64,000 bases of DNA from Rhodococcus sp. Leaf278 (lineage in GTDB: Bacteria > Actinomycetota > Actinomycetes > Mycobacteriales > Mycobacteriaceae): contig NZ_LMRR01000002.1 of the NCBI RefSeq assembly GCF_001426085.1, forward strand, positions 324,679-388,678, given 5' to 3'. Under the pieces are notes generated by a model. That model worked only from the letters and a program-made list of their open reading frames with translations, was not told where the DNA came from and did not search any database. Both the position numbers and the translations under genes were made by a program. Positions 50,539-61,070 of the stretch are shown here, one piece after another (position 1 is the first letter of the stretch; each line of letters opens with the position of its first letter).

Positions 50539-51208
50539 GAATGACCACCAAATCCTCGATGTCGCGAGATGCTTCGAGAAGTCCGACCTGCTCGAGCCAG
50601 GCAGCCCTCTCGGTCATGACCGGACCGAACGAGATCGATCGACGTGCCGGAACGGACACGGTCAGGCCCGTACGACGCAGCATTGCCTCGGTTCGTGCAG
50701 GGTCGGAATACTCCGACTGCACCACTAGAAGGGTGCCGCCGGGAACGAGCAGGTCGTACGCGGCGTCGCACAGCGGATCCAACACCACTCGGCCGTCGTG
50801 GCCGCCGTCCCACGCTCGGTGCGGACCTACGCCGGCGGGCACCGACTCGGAGGGCACGTAGGGCGGATTGCACAGAACCACGTCGAACGGCTCGAGCACC
50901 GACGCGTCCGCGAACGACCCGAGGCGGACATCGACGTTCGCATCGAGGGCAGCTGCGTTGCGACGAGCGCACGCCACCGCGAGCGGCGAGATGTCGAACG
51001 CCAGCACTTCACGTGCGCCCAGCGACGCCGCAGCGAGCGCGACGGCACCGCTGCCGGTACACATATCGAGCACACGGGCACCCTGCACCACCCCGGCCCG
51101 CGACGCCATCTCGCACAGCAGCCACGAATCGTCCTGCGGCTCATACACTCCGGGATCTGCGTGAACCGCGCGGGTGGATCTGAACGTATCGAAATCGGCC
51201 GTCGTCAT
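50525..51208 (-). CDS. HemK2/PrmC-like class I methyltransferase
   Basis: A 227-aa SAM-dependent methyltransferase. Motif I is VLDMCTGSGAVALAAASLGA (about 46-65), the acidic AFDIS at the second strand, and the NPPY catalytic motif at 114-117 that marks glutamine or DNA/protein N-methyltransferases. The protein lacks the N-terminal helical domain of PrmC. ATG at 51208. It is transcribed with the CDGSH gene; the trio with the haem-oxygenase-fold gene looks conserved in this group of bacteria. The target may be a release factor, protein or small molecule. Confidence 0.83.
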   Translation of the reverse strand: MTTADFDTFRSTRAVHADPGVYEPQDDSWLLCEMASRAGVVQGARVLDMCTGSGAVALAAASLGAREVLAFDISPLAVACARRNAAALDANVDVRLGSFADASVLEPFDVVLCNPPYVPSESVPAGVGPHRAWDGGHDGRVVLDPLCDAAYDLLVPGGTLLVVQSEYSDPARTEAMLRRTGLTVSVPARRSISFGPVMTERAAWLEQVGLLEASRDIEDLVVIRADR

Positions 51209-51454
51209 CGAGGTGTCCTCTCGGAGTTCGTCATCGCAAGACGTGCCCTCTCGGGCTGTGTGCCGAGCGTGGACTCCACTCGAAGGTGGGTATCGTATGC
51301 CCGATTGCATCGGCCGCAAACAAGCCGCTTGAAACCGCACGAATCGGGTAGTCCATCGACACCTTGCGGTGAAGAAAATGCCGCCGTTCGCCCGAGTCGG
51401 GCCCATACCGTCTGCGTCGGCAGCACTGCCGCGTCGTTCTTCGAGGAGATTCTC

Positions 51455-51874
51455 TTGTCGGTTCTACCGTCCATCGACCCTGTTCCTGCCGTCGTCGTGC
51501 CGTCGCTTCGGCAGGTGGTTCCGGCACCGACTGCCGGTGCCGGCATCACCGTCACCGAACTCGTGGGTGCCACCGTCGTTCGCGTTGCCGGAGACTTCGG
51601 TCGTCAGGATCTCGGCGTGCTGGCCGAGACACTCGGTGAAGCATCGGTCGAAGGCTCCAGGTTGGTGCTCGATCTGACCGCAGTCGACGTGGTGCCGGCG
51701 GGCACGGCAGCAATCCTTGATGCCACGTCGATGCACCTGAGCCGGTGGGGCGCTCGACTGGCTGTGGTCGCCGCTGTCGAGTCGACCCGAGCGCTGGCCG
51801 CGGACACACTCGGCCGCACCGTATTTCACACCACAGCCGACGCTGCACTCGCATTCAGAGAGATGTCGGCTTGA
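51455..51874 (+). CDS. STAS domain protein lacking the phosphorylatable serine
   Basis: A 139-aa protein. The STAS fold occupies about 35-135 with the VTELVGATVVRVAGDFGRQDL start and LVLDLTAVDVVP segment. In anti-anti-sigma factors a D-S-S/T-G motif follows; here it reads V-P-A-G-T, without the serine. TTG at 51455 is preferred because GAGGAGA precedes it by five bases. The TGA overlaps the start of the SQR-like gene (TTGA), so the two are coupled. It could still bind a partner protein or a nucleotide, but not be switched by the usual kinase. Confidence 0.8.
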   Translation: MSVLPSIDPVPAVVVPSLRQVVPAPTAGAGITVTELVGATVVRVAGDFGRQDLGVLAETLGEASVEGSRLVLDLTAVDVVPAGTAAILDATSMHLSRWGARLAVVAAVESTRALAADTLGRTVFHTTADAALAFREMSA

Positions 51875-53100
51875 CCTCGGTTGGCGTCGACGGCCACCAC
51901 GACGTTCTCGTCCTCGGCGGGGGCAACGCGGGCATCAGCGCGGCAGCACGCGCACTTCGACTCGGTATCGACGACGTGGGAGTCATCGAACCCCAGTCCG
52001 TGCACACCTACCAGCCACTGTTGTCGTATGTCGGAGGAGGCCAAGCCCGACTCCGCGACGCCGAGCGAACCCAGCGCTCGGTGATGCCGAAGAGCAGCAC
52101 CTGGATTCAGGACACGGTAGCCCGGGTCGACCCCTACGAGAAGGTGGTCACGACCGCATCCGGTCGGAGCTACGGCTATCGGGACCTGATCATCGGGACC
52201 GGTCTGGTGCCCGATCACGACGCGCTGCCAGGAATTGCCGATGCCGCCGACTCTGCCGCGGTGACGAGCAACTACCTGGGGCTGGCAGAAAAGACCTGGC
52301 AGCTGATCTCCCACTTCCCGTCACCCGAGGTCGGCGACTCATCCGCGCGCGGGACGGCAGTATTCACAGTGCCGCGGCCACCGGTGGGCTGCACCGGAAC
52401 CACACTGAAACCGTTGTTCCTGGCCGCCGCCCACTGGCGAGCGACCGGGCAACTCGCAGACATCGACATCACCCTGGTGATCGACCGCGAGGTGCTACTC
52501 GATGTGCCACGGCTGGATTCGATGTTGCTCGATCACCTTCGCGACCTCGACGTACGGATACTGCACCGCACCGCGGTGACCGCACTTTCCCCCGACACTC
52601 GTCAGATCACCGTCACCGATCACCTCGGCACCCAGCAGATCATCGACTACCGGATGCTGCACCTGGTGCCCCCGTTCCGCGGACAGCCGTGGGTCGAGGC
52701 GTCGAACCTGGCTGCAGACGGACAACACGGTCTCGTCGACATCGACCCCCACACTCTGCGCCACCGCCGACACAGCGAGATCTGGGCCGCCGGTGACGGT
52801 GCCGCAATCGACACCGATTCTTCCGGCGGTGGGCTGAGAAAGCAGATCGCCGTTCTGATCGACAATCTGCTGGCCGCCAGAGCCGGACGAGAACTGTCCT
52901 CGTACGACGGGTACACCGTGGCACCGGTGACGATGGACGCCCACCGTCTCGTTGCGGCCGAGTTCGACCGGACCGGGTCACTCACACCATCGCTACCGTC
53001 GTTTCTCGATCCGCTGAAAGCACGACGATCGGCCTGGCTGTTCGACCGCTACGGCCTGCCACTGAGTTACTGGAACATGATTCTCCGCGGACGGCTCTGA
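51871..53100 (+). CDS. SQR-like FAD/NAD(P)-dependent oxidoreductase
   Basis: A 409-aa flavoprotein of the sulfide:quinone reductase group. The N-terminal motif is LVLGGGNAGISAA (13-25), the second ribose region is VTVPRPPVGCTG, and the AAGDGAAID segment is near 310. True SQRs use two or three redox cysteines; only one, Cys174, exists here, so the normal persulfide relay looks broken. TTG at 51871 overlaps the STAS stop. It may still reduce quinone with another donor or only bind sulfide. The C-terminus has an amphipathic LSYWNMILRGRL tail that may touch the membrane. Confidence 0.8.
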   Translation: MTSVGVDGHHDVLVLGGGNAGISAAARALRLGIDDVGVIEPQSVHTYQPLLSYVGGGQARLRDAERTQRSVMPKSSTWIQDTVARVDPYEKVVTTASGRSYGYRDLIIGTGLVPDHDALPGIADAADSAAVTSNYLGLAEKTWQLISHFPSPEVGDSSARGTAVFTVPRPPVGCTGTTLKPLFLAAAHWRATGQLADIDITLVIDREVLLDVPRLDSMLLDHLRDLDVRILHRTAVTALSPDTRQITVTDHLGTQQIIDYRMLHLVPPFRGQPWVEASNLAADGQHGLVDIDPHTLRHRRHSEIWAAGDGAAIDTDSSGGGLRKQIAVLIDNLLAARAGRELSSYDGYTVAPVTMDAHRLVAAEFDRTGSLTPSLPSFLDPLKARRSAWLFDRYGLPLSYWNMILRGRL

Positions 53101-53116
53101 CAACACCGCCCAGCGA

Positions 53117-54322
53117 TCAATCGACGTCGACTGCTGCCATCAGGCCATGGGGATCATGGATGTCGACCTCGTGGCCGTCCTCACGCAAACCGGCGGCCGC
53201 GTCGTCGAGCAGTCGACGGGCGACGTCGTCCATTGCCCGCACGTGATTCAGATCGAGGGTGATACGGCGATCGGCACCGATAACCTCGGCCAGCGTGGTC
53301 AGCACCGATTCGGCTCCGGCGAAACGTAGGTCACCTTGCAGGTGCACGGTCGTTGCGTCCTCGCCCGTTACCTCACGAATGGCCGACGTACCGCTCGGCG
53401 CCACGTGCATCATGTGTAATTCCAGATCCCGAGAGAGACGCTCGAACACCGCGACGCCCCGCACACTGTTTCCGTGTTCGTTCAACTTGGGCGACAGCAC
53501 GGCCAACCCGACCTGGCCCGGCAGCACACCCACGATCGCACCGGCCACTCCGCTCTTGGCCGGAATCCCCACTGTCGCAACCCAACTGCCCGACCCGTCG
53601 TACATCCCGCAGGTGGACATCACAGACAGTACGTGGCGGTTGACTGCGCCGTCGATCAACCGTTCTTCGCTCACGGGATCGACTCCCCCGTTGGCCATTA
53701 CCGACGCAATGGTGGCCAAATCCACGCAGTTGACGTCGACCGAACATTGACGGGCGTAGCCGTCGACCACCTCGGCCGGATCGGCTGCGAGAATTCCTAC
53801 GGATTTGAGAAGATGTGCGATCGCGGTGTTGCGATCGTCCGATTCGATCTCGGCTTCGTAGACGGACGTATTGGTGCTCAACTGTCTTCCGGCGCAGCGG
53901 CTGTGCAAGTCCCTGACGCGTTCGGCACGCTCCTGGGCCGAGCTCCCGCGAATCATGGAGTGCACAGCGAGTGCGCCTGCATTGATCAGCGGATTGCGCG
54001 GCCTGCCCGTGGCGCGTTCGAGCGAGATCTCGTTGAACGAATCGCCCGAAGGTTCGACGTCGGTGGCCTCCAGCATGCGTGCGAGTCCGTTGTCTTCGAC
54101 AGCCAATGCATAGGCGAGCGCCTTGGAGATGGACTGGATGGAGAACTCGGTATCGCAATCACCTGCGGCATACACCGATCCGCCGACGGTCGCCAGGGCC
54201 ACCGCGAAAGTATCGGGGTCTGCTCGCTCGAGTTCGGCGTTCCCCTTCGCGATTGCCCCGCCGTCGAGTCGACGGCAATCGTCGAGGACGGATTCGAGGT
54301 AACGGGTAATCGGTGACTGCAT
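53117..54322 (-). CDS. glsA: Glutaminase with C-terminal STAS domain
   Basis: A 401-aa glutaminase. The serine-hydrolase-like active site has Ser64 and Lys67 in SIQSISK. The conserved RNPLINAGALA, the NTSVYEAE motif, the STCGMYDGSG and GIPAKSGVAGAI motifs are present. From about residue 315 a STAS domain follows, as in many actinobacterial GlsA proteins. It should hydrolyse glutamine to glutamate and ammonia. The gene is convergent with the SQR-like gene, 16 bases apart. The STAS part could bind membrane or regulatory partners. Confidence 0.92.
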   Translation of the reverse strand: MQSPITRYLESVLDDCRRLDGGAIAKGNAELERADPDTFAVALATVGGSVYAAGDCDTEFSIQSISKALAYALAVEDNGLARMLEATDVEPSGDSFNEISLERATGRPRNPLINAGALAVHSMIRGSSAQERAERVRDLHSRCAGRQLSTNTSVYEAEIESDDRNTAIAHLLKSVGILAADPAEVVDGYARQCSVDVNCVDLATIASVMANGGVDPVSEERLIDGAVNRHVLSVMSTCGMYDGSGSWVATVGIPAKSGVAGAIVGVLPGQVGLAVLSPKLNEHGNSVRGVAVFERLSRDLELHMMHVAPSGTSAIREVTGEDATTVHLQGDLRFAGAESVLTTLAEVIGADRRITLDLNHVRAMDDVARRLLDDAAAGLREDGHEVDIHDPHGLMAAVDVD

Positions 54323-54715
54323 CGTTTCACGCTAACTCGACGAGGAAGTCATTCCCGCATCAAGTGATTCAGTGCTCGCGCTCCGAGTCCGTCGTCGACG
54401 CGCTCTGGAACATTTCCAAGAAGGATCCGAAGCTCTCGCCACCCGCTGCTTTGTCTCGTGTGTCCTGTGCGGGTCCGACCGCCGCATTGTCTGATTCCAT
54501 GCCTCCGATGCTGCCGTTCGGACATGTCGGAAAATCCAGGCGAAGTATCACGATAGGGCCACAAAGTATAACGAATCGATAACGGCCGCCAAGATACCCG
54601 TCGTGACCAGTGACAACTGGCCGACGGTGTTCTCGGGTTCGCGCACGGCCGCCCATTGACGTACGCGGTTTGTCGGAAGTGCGACGGTAGAGTCGGGCCC
54701 GACCGAAGGGACGAT
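54323..54715. other. Mainly non-coding stretch between glsA and the Mo hydroxylase
   Basis: Apart from a doubtful 43-codon ORF at 54369-54500, nothing coding is visible. A TATAAC with neighbouring AT-rich sequence near 54574 might belong to a promoter for the rightward molybdenum hydroxylase genes, but no -35 fits convincingly. Confidence 0.4.
54369..54500 (-). CDS. Small hypothetical protein (43 aa), doubtful
   Basis: ATG at 54500 to TGA encodes a polar acidic peptide starting MESDNAAVGPAQDTRDKAAGG and ending STTDSEREH. A GGAGG lies one base upstream of the ATG, which is too close for an ideal site. No motif is recognisable. It follows the divergent large-subunit gene region and precedes glsA on the same strand. 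Treat as a weak candidate. Confidence 0.3.
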   Translation of the reverse strand: MESDNAAVGPAQDTRDKAAGGESFGSFLEMFQSASTTDSEREH

Positions 54716-56902
54716 GTGACGGACGCGATACCCGGACGGCGCACCGTATCGCGCCGCTCGTTCTTCACCGCAGTGGTGGCGGGCTCGACGCTGATGCTCG
54801 TGACGCGGGCCAGGGCCTCGGCAGATCCGGCCCGCATCGATGAACCCGAACAGGTCCTCACCACGCTTCCGGCCGACTCGAATCTGGTGATCCTCGAGGT
54901 GCGTGGTGACGGATCCGTGCACTGCGCATTACCCCGTGCCGAGATCGGACAGGGGCTCACCACCTCGGTGGCGATGCTGATCGCAGAAGAGCTGGACATC
55001 CCACTCGACAAGACGGTCGTGTCACTCTCCCGCGGCCGGCAAGAACTCATCGGCAACCACTACACAGGCGGCTCCAACTCCATCCAATCTCTGTGGGAGC
55101 CCGCTCGGTTCACCGCTGCGACCGCGCGGGCGCGACTGTTACGCGCGGGCGCCGATCGATGGGGTGTCGACGTCGGCACGCTGAGGATCGTCGACGGCGT
55201 CGTCAGTGCACCGGACGGACGGGCCGCACACTTCGGCGAGCTGGTGGCCGCGGCTGCGGCTCCGGAACTGCGCTTCGAGGCGATGGACCCGAAGTCGGAG
55301 GCAGGCCTGCGCGTGGTCGGCACACCGACCACGCGCCAGGATGCTCGCGCGATCGTCACCGGCCGGCTCACCTACACGCTCGATCTCGACGTGCCCGACG
55401 CCATGCCGGTCGTCGTCCGGCGCCCACCGACGATCAACGGAACCGTCGCTTCGGTGGACGAGGCGGGGTTGCGAGCGATGCCAGGGGTGATCGATGTCGC
55501 GGTCGTGTCCACCGGGGTCGCCATCATGGCGCGAACCTTCGGATTCGCACTCGCCGCGAAGGATGCTGCGGTGGTCACGTGGAACGCCGGAACTATCGAC
55601 GACGAGTCCACCCGGTCCATTCAGGACCGGCTCCGCCGCAGTACTCCGGCGTTCACCGGCTTCGGCGGAGTGGGCAGGCCCGAGCTGCCGGGCGAGACGA
55701 AGCTGAACGTCGACTTCGACTTCGCTCCCGTCTCGCATGCCGCGATGGAAACCAATTCGGCGGTCGCCGACGTGCGATCCGATCGTGCAGATGTCTGGGC
55801 GTCGATGCAACTACCCAACTACGCCGGGCAGAAAATTGCTCTGACACTGGGCCTTCCGCTGAATCGGGTCACCACCCACGTGATGAACGGCGGGGGCTCG
55901 TTCGGGCGAAGGCTCTACCTCGACGGCCCGCTCGAGGCAGCCGTCATCTCCCGCGCAATGGGCAGACCGGTGCGCTTGATGTGGTCGCGGGTGGACGACA
56001 TGCGGCACGGCCGCGCCAGGCCCGCGGTACACACCAAGTTCGACGCAGTGCTCGCACGCGGCTCGGTGATCTCGTGGGAGCAACGCGTGGCCGCAGTCTG
56101 CACCGATTTCGACGGCGGTTTCGGTGACCTCGTCACCGACGCACTGGCACCGTCCCCGCTGATCTCCCAGACGCTGTTCCACAGCACCCGCGACCCGTAC
56201 TCGTTCACCGAGAGCAGTATCAGAACCCTCGTCGAGGTACCGGTCCAGATGCCCACCGGCAGTTGGCGATCGGTGTTCTCCGGGACCGTACGTACCGCAG
56301 CCGAGATCATGGTGGATCGCATCGCCGACGCCCTCGACACCGATCCATTGGAGCTCCGCATCGGTGCGGTGGCGAGCGACCGCCACCGTGACGTCCTGCG
56401 CACGCTCGCCGCAGAGGGCAACTGGGGTGCAGATCTCGGCCCCGGCCGCGCGCAGGGCATCGGGTTCCATGCCGAATTCGGTTCCAGTGCGGGATATCTC
56501 GTCGAGATCGACGCACAGGACCCGCGGGTGCCCCGCGTGAGGAAGGCCGTCATCGTCGTGGACGTCGGCCGCGTGGTCAACCCTCGCAGCCTCGAGGCTC
56601 AAATGATCGGCTGCCTGATGGACGGCATCTCGACCACCCTCAGGGCCGGGCTGCACTACGAGCAGGGGCTGCCTCTCGAAGGTAGTTACTCGCAATTCCA
56701 CTATGCCCGCCAACGCGATTCACCACCGGATGTGCGGGTGGTCATCATGCCTCCCACCACCGAGACCCCCGGTGGCGCAGGAGAACTGGGGGTGCCCGCT
56801 GCCGCCGCTGCGGTGGCCAACGCGTACGCACGCGCCACCGGCACCACCCCCACCAGCTTCCCGATATTGTTCGACGTCGACTTCGAACCGTTCCCGAAAT
56901 GA
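54716..56902 (+). CDS. Tat-exported molybdenum hydroxylase large subunit (IorB-like)
   Basis: A 728-aa xanthine-oxidase-family subunit. Residues 1-40 carry a twin-arginine signal, VSRRSFFTAVVAGSTLMLV. Two CODH-type halves follow, with ALPRAEIGQGLTTSVAMLIAEEL, ETNSAVADV, GGGSFGRR and the catalytic Glu in PGGAGELGVP near the end. GTG at 54716 has AAGGGA upstream and puts the Tat signal near the N-terminus; a TTG at 54656 would only add a poor extension. It should hydroxylate an N-heterocycle or aldehyde in the periplasm-like space, with the Fe-S partner encoded next. Confidence 0.88.
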   Translation: MTDAIPGRRTVSRRSFFTAVVAGSTLMLVTRARASADPARIDEPEQVLTTLPADSNLVILEVRGDGSVHCALPRAEIGQGLTTSVAMLIAEELDIPLDKTVVSLSRGRQELIGNHYTGGSNSIQSLWEPARFTAATARARLLRAGADRWGVDVGTLRIVDGVVSAPDGRAAHFGELVAAAAAPELRFEAMDPKSEAGLRVVGTPTTRQDARAIVTGRLTYTLDLDVPDAMPVVVRRPPTINGTVASVDEAGLRAMPGVIDVAVVSTGVAIMARTFGFALAAKDAAVVTWNAGTIDDESTRSIQDRLRRSTPAFTGFGGVGRPELPGETKLNVDFDFAPVSHAAMETNSAVADVRSDRADVWASMQLPNYAGQKIALTLGLPLNRVTTHVMNGGGSFGRRLYLDGPLEAAVISRAMGRPVRLMWSRVDDMRHGRARPAVHTKFDAVLARGSVISWEQRVAAVCTDFDGGFGDLVTDALAPSPLISQTLFHSTRDPYSFTESSIRTLVEVPVQMPTGSWRSVFSGTVRTAAEIMVDRIADALDTDPLELRIGAVASDRHRDVLRTLAAEGNWGADLGPGRAQGIGFHAEFGSSAGYLVEIDAQDPRVPRVRKAVIVVDVGRVVNPRSLEAQMIGCLMDGISTTLRAGLHYEQGLPLEGSYSQFHYARQRDSPPDVRVVIMPPTTETPGGAGELGVPAAAAAVANAYARATGTTPTSFPILFDVDFEPFPK

Positions 56903-56908
56903 GGATCC

Positions 56909-57373
56909 GTGGCTGAACAGAAGTTCGTCGTCAACGGGGTCGAAGTGTCGGTCGACCTACCCGACGACATGCCGTTGCTCTGGGCCCTGCGAGACGAGCT
57001 CGGCGTCCGCGGCCCCAAGTACGGGTGCGGCATCGGCGTGTGTCACGCCTGCACCAGTCACCTCGACGGCAAGGAGGTACTCCCCTGTGTCACACCCGTC
57101 TCCGATGCCGTCGACAAAGAGGTCACGACCATCGAGGGACTCGCCGACGGCGATGTTCTCCATCCGGTGCAGCAGGCGTGGATCGACGAGGACGTCTCTC
57201 AATGCGGTTACTGTCAGCCGGGCCAGATCATGGCTGCCGTTGCTCTCCTGAAGCGCATCCCCGATCCGACCGACGAGGACATCGACACCATCGAAAACGT
57301 CTGCCGGTGTGGTACCTACCCCCGAATTCGACGGGCCATCAAGGCAGCCGCGAAAGCGATGTCGCAGGGCTGA
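56909..57373 (+). CDS. [2Fe-2S] subunit of the molybdenum hydroxylase (IorA-like)
   Basis: A 154-aa ferredoxin-domain subunit. The plant-type cluster ligands are Cys40, Cys45, Cys48 and Cys60; the second cluster uses Cys99, Cys102, Cys132 and Cys134. It has no signal peptide and probably leaves the cell bound to the Tat-dependent large subunit. GTG at 56909 is only six bases after the large-subunit stop, so the two are translated in tandem. The order large-then-small is the reverse of the usual IorA-IorB order. A strong terminator follows. Confidence 0.9.
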   Translation: MAEQKFVVNGVEVSVDLPDDMPLLWALRDELGVRGPKYGCGIGVCHACTSHLDGKEVLPCVTPVSDAVDKEVTTIEGLADGDVLHPVQQAWIDEDVSQCGYCQPGQIMAAVALLKRIPDPTDEDIDTIENVCRCGTYPRIRRAIKAAAKAMSQG

Positions 57374-57393
57374 TCGAACGGTTTCTGCCACAG

Positions 57394-57432
57394 CACAACA
57401 CCCCGCGAACCACAGGTTCGCGGGGTGTTGTG
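57394..57432. terminator. Strong hairpin between Mo hydroxylase and katG
   Basis: CACAACACCCCGCGAAC (57394-57410) pairs perfectly over 17 bases with 57416-57432 around CACAG; TTT follows on the plus strand. It serves two convergent genes. Confidence 0.9.
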
Positions 57433-57445
57433 TTTACTACCCGAT

Positions 57446-59692
<2,247 letters not shown>

Positions 59693-59719
59693 TTATGACG
59701 ATCGGGCTGTGATCGGTGG

Positions 59720-60199
59720 TCACGAACTCTGCTGTGTTCGAGACCGGGGAGGGAACTGAACGGGAACCGCCGGCTGCTCACGAGCGGCCGAACACTGTGC
59801 GCAGAGGCCCCAGTAGATGACCTCCGCCTCGTCGATCGTGAAACCGACGGAGTCCGATGCCGTGAGACACGGCGTCTCGCCGACGGCGCAATCGACATCG
59901 GCGATGACGCCGCACGAACGACACACGGCGTGATGATGGTTGTCTCCGACGCGCGATTCGTAGCGTGCGGGCGAACCCGCCGGCTCGATCCGCCGAACCA
60001 AGCGCGCCAGCGTCAAGGCATTGAGGACGTCGTAGACCGTCTGCCGCGACACCTCGGGCAGCATGGATCGCACGAGACCGAGAATGGTGTCGGTATCTGC
60101 GTGCGGGTTGGTTTCGACAACCTCCAGTACCGCGACCCGGGGACGGGTCACGCGCATATCGGCGGCGCGCAATTGCTCCGCATGCGGCGAGATCGGCAT
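59720..60199 (-). CDS. furA: Fur family regulator FurA
   Basis: A 159-aa metalloregulator. The winged-helix part has DMRVTRPRVAVLEVVETNPHADTDTI and VSRQTVYDVLNALTLARLVRRIEPAGS, then RYESRVGDNHHHAVCRSCG with a zinc-type C-x2-C, close to mycobacterial FurA. ATG at 60199 is chosen because a promoter's -10 (60209-60214) lies just upstream, so the longer GTG starts inside it are unlikely and the message may be leaderless. It should repress katG and itself with ferrous iron and respond to peroxide. Confidence 0.92.
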   Translation of the reverse strand: MPISPHAEQLRAADMRVTRPRVAVLEVVETNPHADTDTILGLVRSMLPEVSRQTVYDVLNALTLARLVRRIEPAGSPARYESRVGDNHHHAVCRSCGVIADVDCAVGETPCLTASDSVGFTIDEAEVIYWGLCAQCSAAREQPAVPVQFPPRSRTQQSS

Positions 60200-60208
60200 C
60201 ACGGGATC

Positions 60209-60238
60209 AGTATCCACCCGCTTTCTGGACCAAGTCAA
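60209..60238 (-). promoter_or_regulatory. furA promoter with FurA-box-like sequence
   Basis: Read leftward, TTGACT (60238-60233) and GATACT (60214-60209) are 18 bases apart. The -35 runs into TTGACTTGGTCCAGAAA, resembling the conserved operator upstream of mycobacterial furA. The expected start of transcription falls on or next to the ATG at 60199, which implies a leaderless message. Confidence 0.65.
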
Positions 60239-60292
60239 GTATTCGGTTGGAATTTACCGGCCGTTCTTCACGCAGCCCATCCGAGCAACCCG

Positions 60293-61034
<742 letters not shown>

Positions 61035-61070
61035 GGTGACTCCTGAAAAGTTGTCGTGTGTGATGAGACG

